Source: Caldithrix abyssi DSM 13497 (GTDB lineage: Bacteria > Calditrichota > Calditrichia > Calditrichales > Calditrichaceae). From it: 64,000 nucleotides of DNA. The stretch lies in contig NZ_CP018099.1 in assembly GCF_001886815.1 (NCBI RefSeq), positions 248,001-312,000 on the forward strand. The letters are read 5' to 3'. Below the pieces are notes generated by a model, which was not told the DNA's origin, did no database searches, and saw only the letters and a list, made by a program, of their open reading frames with translations. Of this stretch, positions 43,184 through 50,997 are shown piece after piece. The number at the start of each line of letters is the position of its first letter. Position 1 is the stretch's first letter. The translations under genes were made by a program, and so were the position numbers.

Positions 43184-43738
43184 TCACCAACGACCTTCAA
43201 ACAAAATGCGCTCTGCCACCTGCTGCGCCGTTTGCCGGTCTTTTAATTCTTCAATCAAACGCAGGGCAAAAGGGATGGCCGTACCCACCCCGCGGCTGGT
43301 AATGATCGCTCCGTCTTTAACCACCGCTTCTTCCAGATACTGGCTGTCGGTAAAAACCTTTTTTTCGGAAGGATAACTGGTTATTTTCAGGTTTTTAGTA
43401 ATGCCGGCGGCATGAAAAACGGTGGGCGCCGCGCAAATGGCCGCTAACTTTTTCCCCTGGATAAAACGCTCTTTAATCCATCCTAAAAGAGTTTCGCTGG
43501 ATTTTAAATTGTTGGTGCCGGGCTGACCGCCGGGCAGGATTAGCATGTCAAACGTTTCGTGTTTAACATGCTGGATGTCCGTATCGGGCACCACTGTAAT
43601 ATGGTGCGAGCCGGTAATGGCGTTGGGCTGCAAGCCGGCAACCGTCACCTGAATGTCGGCGCGACGCAAAAGGTCTATGATGGTAATGGCTTCAATTTCT
43701 TCAAATCCTGGGGCTAAAACGACCAGCGCTTTGGACAT
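43184..43738 (-). CDS. DJ-1/PfpI family protein
   Basis: 184 residues, single-domain DJ-1 fold. Conserved elements: Glu in LAPGFEEIEAITIIDLLRRA, DMLILPGGQPGTNNL, and the nucleophile elbow LAAICAAPTVFHAAG (Cys about 102), then TSYPSEKKVF and ITSRGVGTAIPFALRLIEEL. The family includes chaperones, glyoxalases/deglycases and stress proteins; this one is closest in form to the YajL/ThiJ-type group. Reaction uncertain. It is oriented away from lpxH, with a 160-bp shared promoter region. Confidence 0.9.
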   Translation of the reverse strand: MSKALVVLAPGFEEIEAITIIDLLRRADIQVTVAGLQPNAITGSHHITVVPDTDIQHVKHETFDMLILPGGQPGTNNLKSSETLLGWIKERFIQGKKLAAICAAPTVFHAAGITKNLKITSYPSEKKVFTDSQYLEEAVVKDGAIITSRGVGTAIPFALRLIEELKDRQTAQQVAERILFEGRW

Positions 43739-43900
43739 TTTATCTCTCCTTTGATTGGTTCAAAATTTTAGATCAGGCCTCCCATTTTAAAAATTTTTAC
43801 GACAAAATGCAAAGACGACGGACAACCGATTTTGCTTATATGATCAATATTCTTTATTTTTACGCTTAATGTGGTTAAAAAAAAGAAAAATTAACGGTTA

Positions 43901-44647
43901 ATGAAAGCGTACTTTATTTCTGATTTGCATCTGGGCGCCAGGGAGATTGAAAATCCTGAGCTACAACGGGAACGGGTCAACGGTCTTTTTGCCCAGATTT
44001 TAAAGGACGCCACCCATCTGTTTGTGGTTGGCGATTTTTTTGATTTCTGGTTTGAATACAAAACGGTTATTCCAAAGCAATATTTTCCTGTTTTATTTTA
44101 TTTACAAAAAATGCGGGAAAAGGGAATCGAAGTTCATTATCTGGCCGGCAATCACGATTTTTTTCTGGGCACGTTTTTTGATCGTTATCTGGATGTAAAG
44201 ACGCATGCGGACGAAGCCGTGGTCGAACTGAAGAGTAAACGGTTTTTTATCTTCCATGGCGATGGCGTTGACCCGGATGACAAAGGATATCGAATTTTAA
44301 AACGTATTTTACGCAGCGCTTTTAATCAAAAACTGTTTCGACTCATTCATCCGGATCTGGGCATTCGGCTGGCAAAGCTGGTTTCGGGCACCAGTCGCAA
44401 ATACAATAAAGTCAACCTGAAAAAGCGTTCCGAAGATGCTTACGTTCGCTTTGCCGAACAAAAGTTTGCCGAAGGCTTTGATTACGTGGTAATGGGGCAC
44501 CGTCATAACCCACTGGTTCACGAAGCTCAGGGGAAAAAATACGTGAACCTTGGCGACTGGATTGTCAATTACAGTTACGCTGTATTTGATGGCAATGATC
44601 TAAAATTAAAATTTTTTACAAATCAATCCCAACGCGCTCCAAAATAA
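43901..44647 (+). CDS. lpxH: UDP-2,3-diacylglucosamine diphosphatase
   Basis: 248 residues, calcineurin-like phosphoesterase. It releases UMP from UDP-2,3-diacylglucosamine to make lipid X in lipid A synthesis, on the inner face of the membrane. The metal ligands are in DLHLGA (Asp 8, His 10), VVGDFFDFWFEY, LAGNHDFFLG, FIFHGDGVDPDD and VMGHRHNPL, and the insertion near residues 120-170 carries the basic lid helices (RKYNKVNLKKRSEDAYVRF). LpxH rather than LpxG/LpxI by these motifs. It shows that the organism is diderm with lipid A. The region downstream holds an IS-disrupted remnant. Confidence 0.9.
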   Translation: MKAYFISDLHLGAREIENPELQRERVNGLFAQILKDATHLFVVGDFFDFWFEYKTVIPKQYFPVLFYLQKMREKGIEVHYLAGNHDFFLGTFFDRYLDVKTHADEAVVELKSKRFFIFHGDGVDPDDKGYRILKRILRSAFNQKLFRLIHPDLGIRLAKLVSGTSRKYNKVNLKKRSEDAYVRFAEQKFAEGFDYVVMGHRHNPLVHEAQGKKYVNLGDWIVNYSYAVFDGNDLKLKFFTNQSQRAPK

Positions 44648-44678
44648 AAAGCGATGCTTCGCCTTGTTCACATAACCA

Positions 44679-44814
44679 CTATTTTATAAGAATAACCTTC
44701 TGACTCACCGTAATATGAGCGCTTTGTATTTGAACGAGATAAAGACCGCTGGCCAGGTTGTTTGCCTGCCATTGCACGTAATGCCTACCTGCGGCAAACA
44801 AACGATGATTGACC
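44679..44814 (-). pseudogene. Severed C-terminus of the M28 peptidase (T9SS sorting domain)
   Basis: The minus-strand frame reads VNHRLFAAGRHYVQWQANN, then LASGLYLVQIQSAHITVSQK and a TAG at 44679-44681. This is the end of a T9SS type A domain with no start of its own. Joined to the peptidase gene across the IS (one copy of GGTCAATC removed) it continues ARGQLVERLVNHRLF in frame. It is therefore the lost tail of the M28 gene at 46683-47873, separated by the IS at 44815-46699. Confidence 0.85.
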
Positions 44815-46699
44815 TTGAGTTTGACAGTTGTATGGAACATAATTCCTTTATTATTATTAAGTTAGTTTAATTTCATTTTCGTTAAGTTGTCACTACAAAG
44901 ATAAAAGCGTTGGCTTGCTGCTGCCTATCTCCTGAAATATTTCCAATTGTTCGCCATGCACTCTGGATAATCCTTTACGACGTCTCCCTTCATTTTCCCA
45001 TTCTACAACCACGACTCGACGCAGGCTCTCCATAGCACGCTGCCAACTTAATTTTATGCCACTCAAACGCTTCTCAAACAATACCGCCATCTGGAATGCA
45101 AGAAAACACACCATCACATGAGCCCTGATACGCTTCTCTGTCCAATGAAAATTGGGACGTAAATTCAAACTATGCTTTAATTCGTAAAAACCATGCTCCA
45201 CATATTTTAAATCTTTATAGCGCGCTATGAGTTCTGATTTACTCAGGTCATGAGCATTGCTTATCACTATAAACCAACCGTCGCTCTTTTCTTCTTCTGA
45301 TAATACCTCATCTTGCTTATGAATCTCTATCGTATCTTCTGTTAATTCAACATTAAAGAAACGACTTAAACGTTTTCTTGATAATACACTCTTTATTTGA
45401 TGATATTTATCTTCTGTGTTTATTTCCTTTTTCTTAATCTCTTCTGACAGCTCTAAAAATTCATTAATACGATTGATGCGATTTTTATAGCGCTTTAATG
45501 CCGTGGCGGCATTGTAACTGGCCACATAACGAAGTTTTATCTTTTCCTTTTTACCATCTTTTGACTTGATTTCACGCTCCGTTAGGCGCTCATAGATCGT
45601 CTCACCAGTCGCCTCTTTATGCGCATTGGCTTCTTTTATAACCGATTTGACATCCTTGCTCTGACGAACACTCTCTCCAAGAATAAACTCATAACCTTGT
45701 TGGATTAAATGCCAGAGATTGTCATTGCTTAATAAACCTTTGTCTGCCACCAGCTGGATATCTTTTACCTTAAATCGCCTGCGAATATCATTGAGCATCT
45801 CTTGCAAGGTAGAGCGATCAGCCTTATTGCCAGGGAAGACGTAATGGGCTATAGGAATACCATCTCCGGTCATCACCACGCCAATTACGATCTGTTCTCT
45901 ATCTCCGCGGTGGTCACGACTATAACCAAACTGACGAATATCGCCTTCTACCAATGAGTTTTCGGCTTCAAAGTAGCTTGATGTTAAATCATAAAAACAA
46001 ACCTTTAGATCCTGATTAAACAGATCTAGTAAACGATTAGCAAGTTGGGTTTCAATCTTTTCCTTATGAGCTATTAGAAAATCCATCGCTCTTAAAAGAT
46101 ACTCATAACGAATGTCGTCTTTGTTGATACCCGGAATATAAACGGTTTCTAACCAGGTGAGTAGTTTTAGTTTGGAAGAAGGATCATCCAGGCGGTTAAA
46201 TATCAGACTTTTTAAATGAGCTTCAAGATCAAACTTTATTCCGCTTTTTTCCTTTTGCCTGGCAATAATCTGGCTCATTTTAAGCTCTTTCCATAAATGG
46301 ACAAGCGCCCAGATTTGACCGAAGGCCTTGACATTATCAATATTGCTATCTAAGTCCTGTAAAGTTAACCCCTTAGCCCTTAAAAGTCCGTTGATAAGCG
46401 TGTCTACGTCTTTTTTGATGAATTTGTCGGTAGGGCCTAAATGCAGCAAGATTCGATGGCGTACTTTTCCATTTGAGTCTCTGTAGGACTCAGCGATTTG
46501 TAAAGTCTCATGGACTTTGTTATTTCTTTTGGATCGACTTACCTTAACAAACATAGAATGAATATAATAATAAAACGATTTGATAGCAAATAAAAAAAGC
46601 ACGCCTGCATAGACTACAAAGAAATTGAAACAGAGAAACTTAATTATATGTTTTTTTTGATTTGGCTTTGAAAAATTTGGCGTTAACTGTCAAACTGGG
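44815..46699 (-). mobile_element. IS1634-family insertion sequence
   Basis: 1885 bp with related ends: AGTTTGACAGTT reads inward at both borders (44818-44829 on the plus strand, and 46696-46685 on the minus strand). It is bounded by an 8-bp direct repeat GATTGACC (44807-44814 and 46700-46707). It holds one transposase gene. The insertion splits the M28 peptidase gene, whose frame is restored by precise removal. Long target duplications are known in this IS family. Confidence 0.85.
44893..46554 (-). CDS. IS1634-family DDE transposase
   Basis: 553 residues from the ATG at 46554 (MFVKVSRSKRNNKVHETLQI), the standard start of the family; a frame extension to 46602 adds an unrelated Phe/Tyr-rich segment. 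The RNase H-like core has Asp in VCFYDLTSSYFEAEN, Asp in IQLVADKGLLSNDN, the long insertion of the IS4/IS1634 group, and Glu in VEHGFYELKHSLNLRPNFHW with the following Y-(2)-R-(3)-E/K-like HWTEKRIRAHVMVCFLAFQM. The gene looks intact, so the element may still be active. No good ribosome site is visible, as is common in IS elements. Confidence 0.9.
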   Translation of the reverse strand: MFVKVSRSKRNNKVHETLQIAESYRDSNGKVRHRILLHLGPTDKFIKKDVDTLINGLLRAKGLTLQDLDSNIDNVKAFGQIWALVHLWKELKMSQIIARQKEKSGIKFDLEAHLKSLIFNRLDDPSSKLKLLTWLETVYIPGINKDDIRYEYLLRAMDFLIAHKEKIETQLANRLLDLFNQDLKVCFYDLTSSYFEAENSLVEGDIRQFGYSRDHRGDREQIVIGVVMTGDGIPIAHYVFPGNKADRSTLQEMLNDIRRRFKVKDIQLVADKGLLSNDNLWHLIQQGYEFILGESVRQSKDVKSVIKEANAHKEATGETIYERLTEREIKSKDGKKEKIKLRYVASYNAATALKRYKNRINRINEFLELSEEIKKKEINTEDKYHQIKSVLSRKRLSRFFNVELTEDTIEIHKQDEVLSEEEKSDGWFIVISNAHDLSKSELIARYKDLKYVEHGFYELKHSLNLRPNFHWTEKRIRAHVMVCFLAFQMAVLFEKRLSGIKLSWQRAMESLRRVVVVEWENEGRRRKGLSRVHGEQLEIFQEIGSSKPTLLSL

Positions 46700-47873
46700 G
46701 ATTGACCAACCGTTCTACTAATTGCCCCCGGGCATTAAAAATATCAATGGTAAGCGGTTGACCATTCGTTCTAAATGAAATGGTTAAGCGGGCATTAAAT
46801 GGATTCGGAAATGTTTTTAATTCCAGACCATCTGCTAAAAGTTTATTTTTATGATCATCCATCGAAGTGGCGGTATCGATCCCTGCATAGCCCAGCAGCG
46901 TGGCCAGAGACAGTTGCGTTACCAATTTTACCTGATCAAAATTTACGGTCTCTGGTTTGTCGCCGGTTGAATGATAGTATGGGTTTGAGATGTAGTAAGG
47001 ATAGTGATCATTCCACGGGCGGTCGTTTTCCATGAGCAAAATGGCGGAGTAACCAAAGTCCTGATAAGATTGATGATCGCTGTAGGGAACATCAACGGGC
47101 ACATTGTTCATGGTTAAAGCGGGCACATGTTGTTGCAGGTTGTCGTAAATAGCGTCAGTCATCCACATTGATTGGTCGTTTGAGATGACTTCACAATAAT
47201 TGGTGTTGGGATTGTAGCCGATCATATCCAGGATTAAGGCGCCGTACAGGTTTTGATTTGCTTTTTGGGTGCGATCAGCGTCCCACAAACTGCCGGCATG
47301 GTGTACCTCTTGATGTGCCGGGTGGTATTCTTCTGCGCCAAAAGCGATGAACTTGATGGTTCTTTTGGTGGCGACATCATTTTGTGGATCGGACAGGATG
47401 CGCGCCAGCTCCATGATGGCCGCCACCCCGCTGGCATTGTCGTCCGCGCCCTGCGCCTTGATGGTTTGCCAGGCGCTGCTCCAGTTGTTTTCGTGACTAC
47501 CGCTGGCGTCATAGTGCCCGCCGCAAATCACCAGTTCATCAGGGTAAACGGCGCCTTCTTTAATGGCGATTACATTCATGACCGGTTTGGAATTGTAAGG
47601 GGACTGGGCGCTGTAAATATAAAACGTATCTACAGCGACCGAGTCAATCCCTGGCAACGATCGGAAATATTTTTCCAGATACTGGACGGTAAATTGGTTG
47701 CCTGGCGTATAATTAACACGCGAGAAATAACCGCCGGCCTCGGCAAGTTGATTGACATGGATGGTTAGCGAATCTTTAGACACCTGGTTCAAAAGGTCAG
47801 CCACAGAGATGGTTTGCGCATGCGTTGCAGAAAAGATGAGCGCAACACAAAAGATCAACAAAAAAGATTTCAT
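46683..47873 (-). CDS. Secreted M28 aminopeptidase, truncated by IS insertion
   Basis: 396 residues from the ATG at 47873 (signal peptide MKSFLLIFCVALIFSATHAQ). The co-catalytic zinc site is visible: His-Asp in VICGGHYDASG, Asp in GADDNASGVAAIMELARIL, Glu in FGAEEYHPA, Asp in LILDMIGYN and His in YYHSTGDKPE. The end shows the start of a T9SS sorting domain (LKTFPNPFNARLTISFRTNG) but stops at LVNPQFDS, where the IS begins. The last 5 codons are encoded by the IS end. The enzyme should fold, yet without its sorting signal it would probably stay in the periplasm instead of reaching the surface. Fourth gene of the leftward outer-membrane operon. Confidence 0.9.
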   Translation of the reverse strand: MKSFLLIFCVALIFSATHAQTISVADLLNQVSKDSLTIHVNQLAEAGGYFSRVNYTPGNQFTVQYLEKYFRSLPGIDSVAVDTFYIYSAQSPYNSKPVMNVIAIKEGAVYPDELVICGGHYDASGSHENNWSSAWQTIKAQGADDNASGVAAIMELARILSDPQNDVATKRTIKFIAFGAEEYHPAHQEVHHAGSLWDADRTQKANQNLYGALILDMIGYNPNTNYCEVISNDQSMWMTDAIYDNLQQHVPALTMNNVPVDVPYSDHQSYQDFGYSAILLMENDRPWNDHYPYYISNPYYHSTGDKPETVNFDQVKLVTQLSLATLLGYAGIDTATSMDDHKNKLLADGLELKTFPNPFNARLTISFRTNGQPLTIDIFNARGQLVERLVNPQFDS

Positions 47874-47939
47874 GATGTTTTCCAATCTAGAAAAGGAGCC
47901 GCCAGTCCTTACAGCGGCTCCGGGAATAAGTTTAGACTA

Positions 47940-48932
47940 TTACAGGTCAAAGCCAATGGAAAAGCGGTGGATGCCGTTGAATATTCCGCGGTCGGCGAAT
48001 GAATAGTCGATGGCGCCGTTTTTGCCGTCAAGCCATGGAAATTTAACGCCAAGTCCCAGGGTCAATCCGCCTTCGTCCAGATTAATGCGGTATCCGCCGC
48101 GCAAAAAGAATCTGTTTTTGAAGGCATATTCTAGCCCCAGGTTGTAAAATTCGAGATTATTGTTGGAGTGCACCATGTCGCCGGCTACCAACAATTTCTG
48201 ATTTTCTTCTTGAAAGACATTCATTCCGAAGCCCACGCGGAAGTTAACCGGCAGCGAAAATTTGTCAAAGCGAACCGGATTACCATCCACGTAAGAGCGA
48301 GGGTTACTGTAGTCGATGTAAGATGAATTATAGCGAACCTCTGGCCCGAAGTGTTGAATTGACATGCCAATTTTTAAGCCCCGGAACCCCGTATGATAAA
48401 CAGTCCCCACATCAAATGCCCAGGTTGTGTACCCGTAGGAATAGTAATATTCACGTACTGATTTTAAGGTTATGCCGAAGGCCAGCTTATCGGTTAATTT
48501 GCGCGCATAAGTCAGGCCGAAGGAGTGGTTGTTCAGGCTGAAGGTCTCTCCGGTGCCTTCGGGCTGCATAACGGTGGTTACGTCCATATCCGACGTAAAG
48601 AGATACACGCCGCTTATGGCAATGGCGCCGGCGGAGCCAAAATTCCAGGCGAACGAGAAACTTCCGAAGTTGATGTCTGCTACCCATTGATTGTATCCCA
48701 GAAAGATGCCTTTCCCATTTACGCCAACAATACCAGCGGGATTCCAGAAAACGGAGCTGGCGTCAAAAACAAGCGCCGTATATGCCTGGCCCATACCGGT
48801 TCCGCGGGCGTCCTGAGCGATCTCCAGAAACTGAGCCGCAGCAGTGCCCACGGGCGCAAATTCTTTAGCCCTTACAGAACTAAAGACGGTTCCTATAATG
48901 AGCAATATGACAAAAAGGTATTTTATTTTCAT
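47940..48932 (-). CDS. PorV/PorQ-like outer-membrane barrel protein
   Basis: 330 residues. Signal peptide (MKIKYLFVILLIIGTVFSSV), then AAQFLEIAQDARGTGMGQAY and SSVFWNPAGIVGVNGKGI, the conserved opening of the PorV/PorQ/UPF0164 family, which resembles FadL-like barrels. The body is beta strands ending in HRFSIGFDL with an aromatic/Leu C-terminus suited for outer-membrane insertion. In T9SS organisms PorV shuttles cargo to the attachment complex. It lies between a T9SS-type protein and a T9SS peptidase. A dedicated carrier for these cargoes is an inference. Confidence 0.8.
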   Translation of the reverse strand: MKIKYLFVILLIIGTVFSSVRAKEFAPVGTAAAQFLEIAQDARGTGMGQAYTALVFDASSVFWNPAGIVGVNGKGIFLGYNQWVADINFGSFSFAWNFGSAGAIAISGVYLFTSDMDVTTVMQPEGTGETFSLNNHSFGLTYARKLTDKLAFGITLKSVREYYYSYGYTTWAFDVGTVYHTGFRGLKIGMSIQHFGPEVRYNSSYIDYSNPRSYVDGNPVRFDKFSLPVNFRVGFGMNVFQEENQKLLVAGDMVHSNNNLEFYNLGLEYAFKNRFFLRGGYRINLDEGGLTLGLGVKFPWLDGKNGAIDYSFADRGIFNGIHRFSIGFDL

Positions 48933-48955
48933 GGATCTTACCCTCTAATTTCATT

Positions 48956-50971
48956 TTAACGTATAATAACAAATTTACCCGTCTTTTTACCTGCAGAAGG
49001 CGATTCGACCACATAGATGTAAACCCCGGGCGCCGCCTCCTGAAAATTCCGCGTTACCAGGTCCCATTCGGCAACGCTTTGGGCGCCGCTTACGGGAATG
49101 CCGCCTTCAATTTTTTGAGCGGTTTGACCGGCTTTAACTTCGGCCACAAAGTCCAGATCCAGCGTGTAAATTTTGACCGTGGCGTCGGCCGGCAAATTAA
49201 TGAACTGCAGGCGGTGCTCCCAGGGAAAATCTTCGCTGGGTTGCGGATTATTCCAGATGGCGCTGCCAATATAGGGATTGGGCACCACTTTAACACGGCT
49301 TAGATCATCGGCTACTTTGTTGCCCGGCACAATCTTTGTGGAAGCTTCTTTGGTAATAACACCGAAAATCGGGTTGTTGCTAAGCGTCTGGATGCGATAT
49401 TCATACTCAAAGCCGTTAATAATACGATCGGTATCGACTAATTCGTAAAAATCGTCGCTATCTGGCGAAGTGGGCGGCGGCCAGTTACCGTCTTTCAGGT
49501 ATTCCGCAATTTGCGTCCACTCTTCAAACTCACGCTGACCTTTAATACGTTTGTAAATTTGGTAGCCGTAAAAATCGGGATAATTGATAGAGTCTTCCGA
49601 GGCTTTGTCCCACAGAATTCTCAAGCCTATGGTGCGTCCGGCTTCGTCGTATTTTTCTTTGACCTCAAAATTGGCGGGCGGTGGCGCCACTTTAATGCGG
49701 TTTGGATCATAATCGATATCCACCATATACTGGGCAATTTCCATGATACGCACCAGCTTCATCAGGCTGTAAACGCCACCGCTGTCAGGATCGGAACCTA
49801 CACCCATGGCGGCGGTAACAACGACCGAATCGCCGTAAGCCAGGGTGTCTAAGGGCCCCAGGGTAATGATGGCGCGATAGTCATTGGGGAAAGGTTTGCC
49901 GGTTTGGGGATGAACCAGCACGCCGGAGGGGCCGTCGGCTTCAAACGTTTTTGGCTTCATCATCCGTTCGTAAGCTTCCAGGTCTGTGTTGGGATCGTTG
50001 TAGATATGGTTGGTATGAAAGGACGAAGGTTTAAATTCTGGCGGATAGGTTTTTAATATTTTAAAACCAAGAAATCCTGGCGATTGCAATTTTCCATCCA
50101 CGGCCGGATTGCCGGTATCGTCTTCTTCGCCGTTGTCAGCAGGAACGGTGGGGTTATCGCCATCCCACATGAACATTAACGTGCTATCGGCCTTATCATC
50201 GGTTAAAAAGCCCGCGGCCGCCTCGCGCCAGCCGGGGAACAAATCCAGAATTCCCCATGAAGAGTTGACGCCCGCATGGTCATCCTGGTTGGTAAAAACA
50301 GATTCGGTGGGCCATTCCGGTTTTTTGGAGATGTCGCCATCCAGCCGGTAAGTGAAATAGAACTCTTCCAGATCGCGAGGCGTATCCGGGTAACCGTCAT
50401 TGTCTGTGTCAATGCCTACATTTTTAATGGTAAATTCGTAAATAATAAAATCGCCGCGCAGAGCATCGCCCCAGGCGTAGGTGCGTTCGGTTACTTCAAT
50501 TCCCAGCGGAAAGTGACCGGTCGCCAGCGGGGATTTTACATCGTAGTATTTCGTCCAGGTTTCCTGATCGGCTTTTTGAGAATTAAGCGAATCAATATGT
50601 ACGTACTCAATGGGCGTCCACTCCAGGTCTTCGGGCATGGTCACGTGAACTACGCCGTCTACTTTAGCGCCAATCCATAAGGAGCCCCGGTATAGATAGG
50701 AATTTCCAGAACCGCCCGGATAGTCGCAGGACGGAGAACGGTTTTGATAGGCGTCGTCGCCAGCCTTGCCAAAGTTGGTTACGCGCGTCCACAGGCGACC
50801 GATCTTATGCCATTTAAAATCATTCTCTACAATTGGGCCGTCTTCCTGTAAATCAGCGATTTTGTTTATTTTTTGCTGATTCTTTTTGGTGTCTGCCGCA
50901 TGGCCGGGCATGAAAAAGGCCAGGAGGAATCCGGCAACCAGGAAGATGAGTAATATGTTTTTCTTTTTCAT
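48956..50971 (-). CDS. Secreted FN3-containing protein with T9SS-like C-terminus
   Basis: 671 residues. Signal peptide (KNILLIFLVAGFLLAFFMPG), a large N-terminal beta domain (about 45-420, with the repeated motif DTDNDGYPDTPRDLEEFYFT as a calcium-binding-type loop), an FN3 domain (about 450-565, PANFEVKEKYDEAGRTIGLR and YGYQIYKRIKG), and a C-terminal sorting-type domain (RVKVVPNPYIGSAIWNN, ending APGVYIYVVESPSAGKKTGK, FVIIR). It has a paralogue at 58391-60523 with the same layout and the same neighbours. It probably sits on the cell surface beside the TonB-dependent receptor. Function unknown. Confidence 0.75.
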   Translation of the reverse strand: MKKKNILLIFLVAGFLLAFFMPGHAADTKKNQQKINKIADLQEDGPIVENDFKWHKIGRLWTRVTNFGKAGDDAYQNRSPSCDYPGGSGNSYLYRGSLWIGAKVDGVVHVTMPEDLEWTPIEYVHIDSLNSQKADQETWTKYYDVKSPLATGHFPLGIEVTERTYAWGDALRGDFIIYEFTIKNVGIDTDNDGYPDTPRDLEEFYFTYRLDGDISKKPEWPTESVFTNQDDHAGVNSSWGILDLFPGWREAAAGFLTDDKADSTLMFMWDGDNPTVPADNGEEDDTGNPAVDGKLQSPGFLGFKILKTYPPEFKPSSFHTNHIYNDPNTDLEAYERMMKPKTFEADGPSGVLVHPQTGKPFPNDYRAIITLGPLDTLAYGDSVVVTAAMGVGSDPDSGGVYSLMKLVRIMEIAQYMVDIDYDPNRIKVAPPPANFEVKEKYDEAGRTIGLRILWDKASEDSINYPDFYGYQIYKRIKGQREFEEWTQIAEYLKDGNWPPPTSPDSDDFYELVDTDRIINGFEYEYRIQTLSNNPIFGVITKEASTKIVPGNKVADDLSRVKVVPNPYIGSAIWNNPQPSEDFPWEHRLQFINLPADATVKIYTLDLDFVAEVKAGQTAQKIEGGIPVSGAQSVAEWDLVTRNFQEAAPGVYIYVVESPSAGKKTGKFVIIR

Positions 50972-50997
50972 TTATTACCTCCTAAAATCAAAATTCT

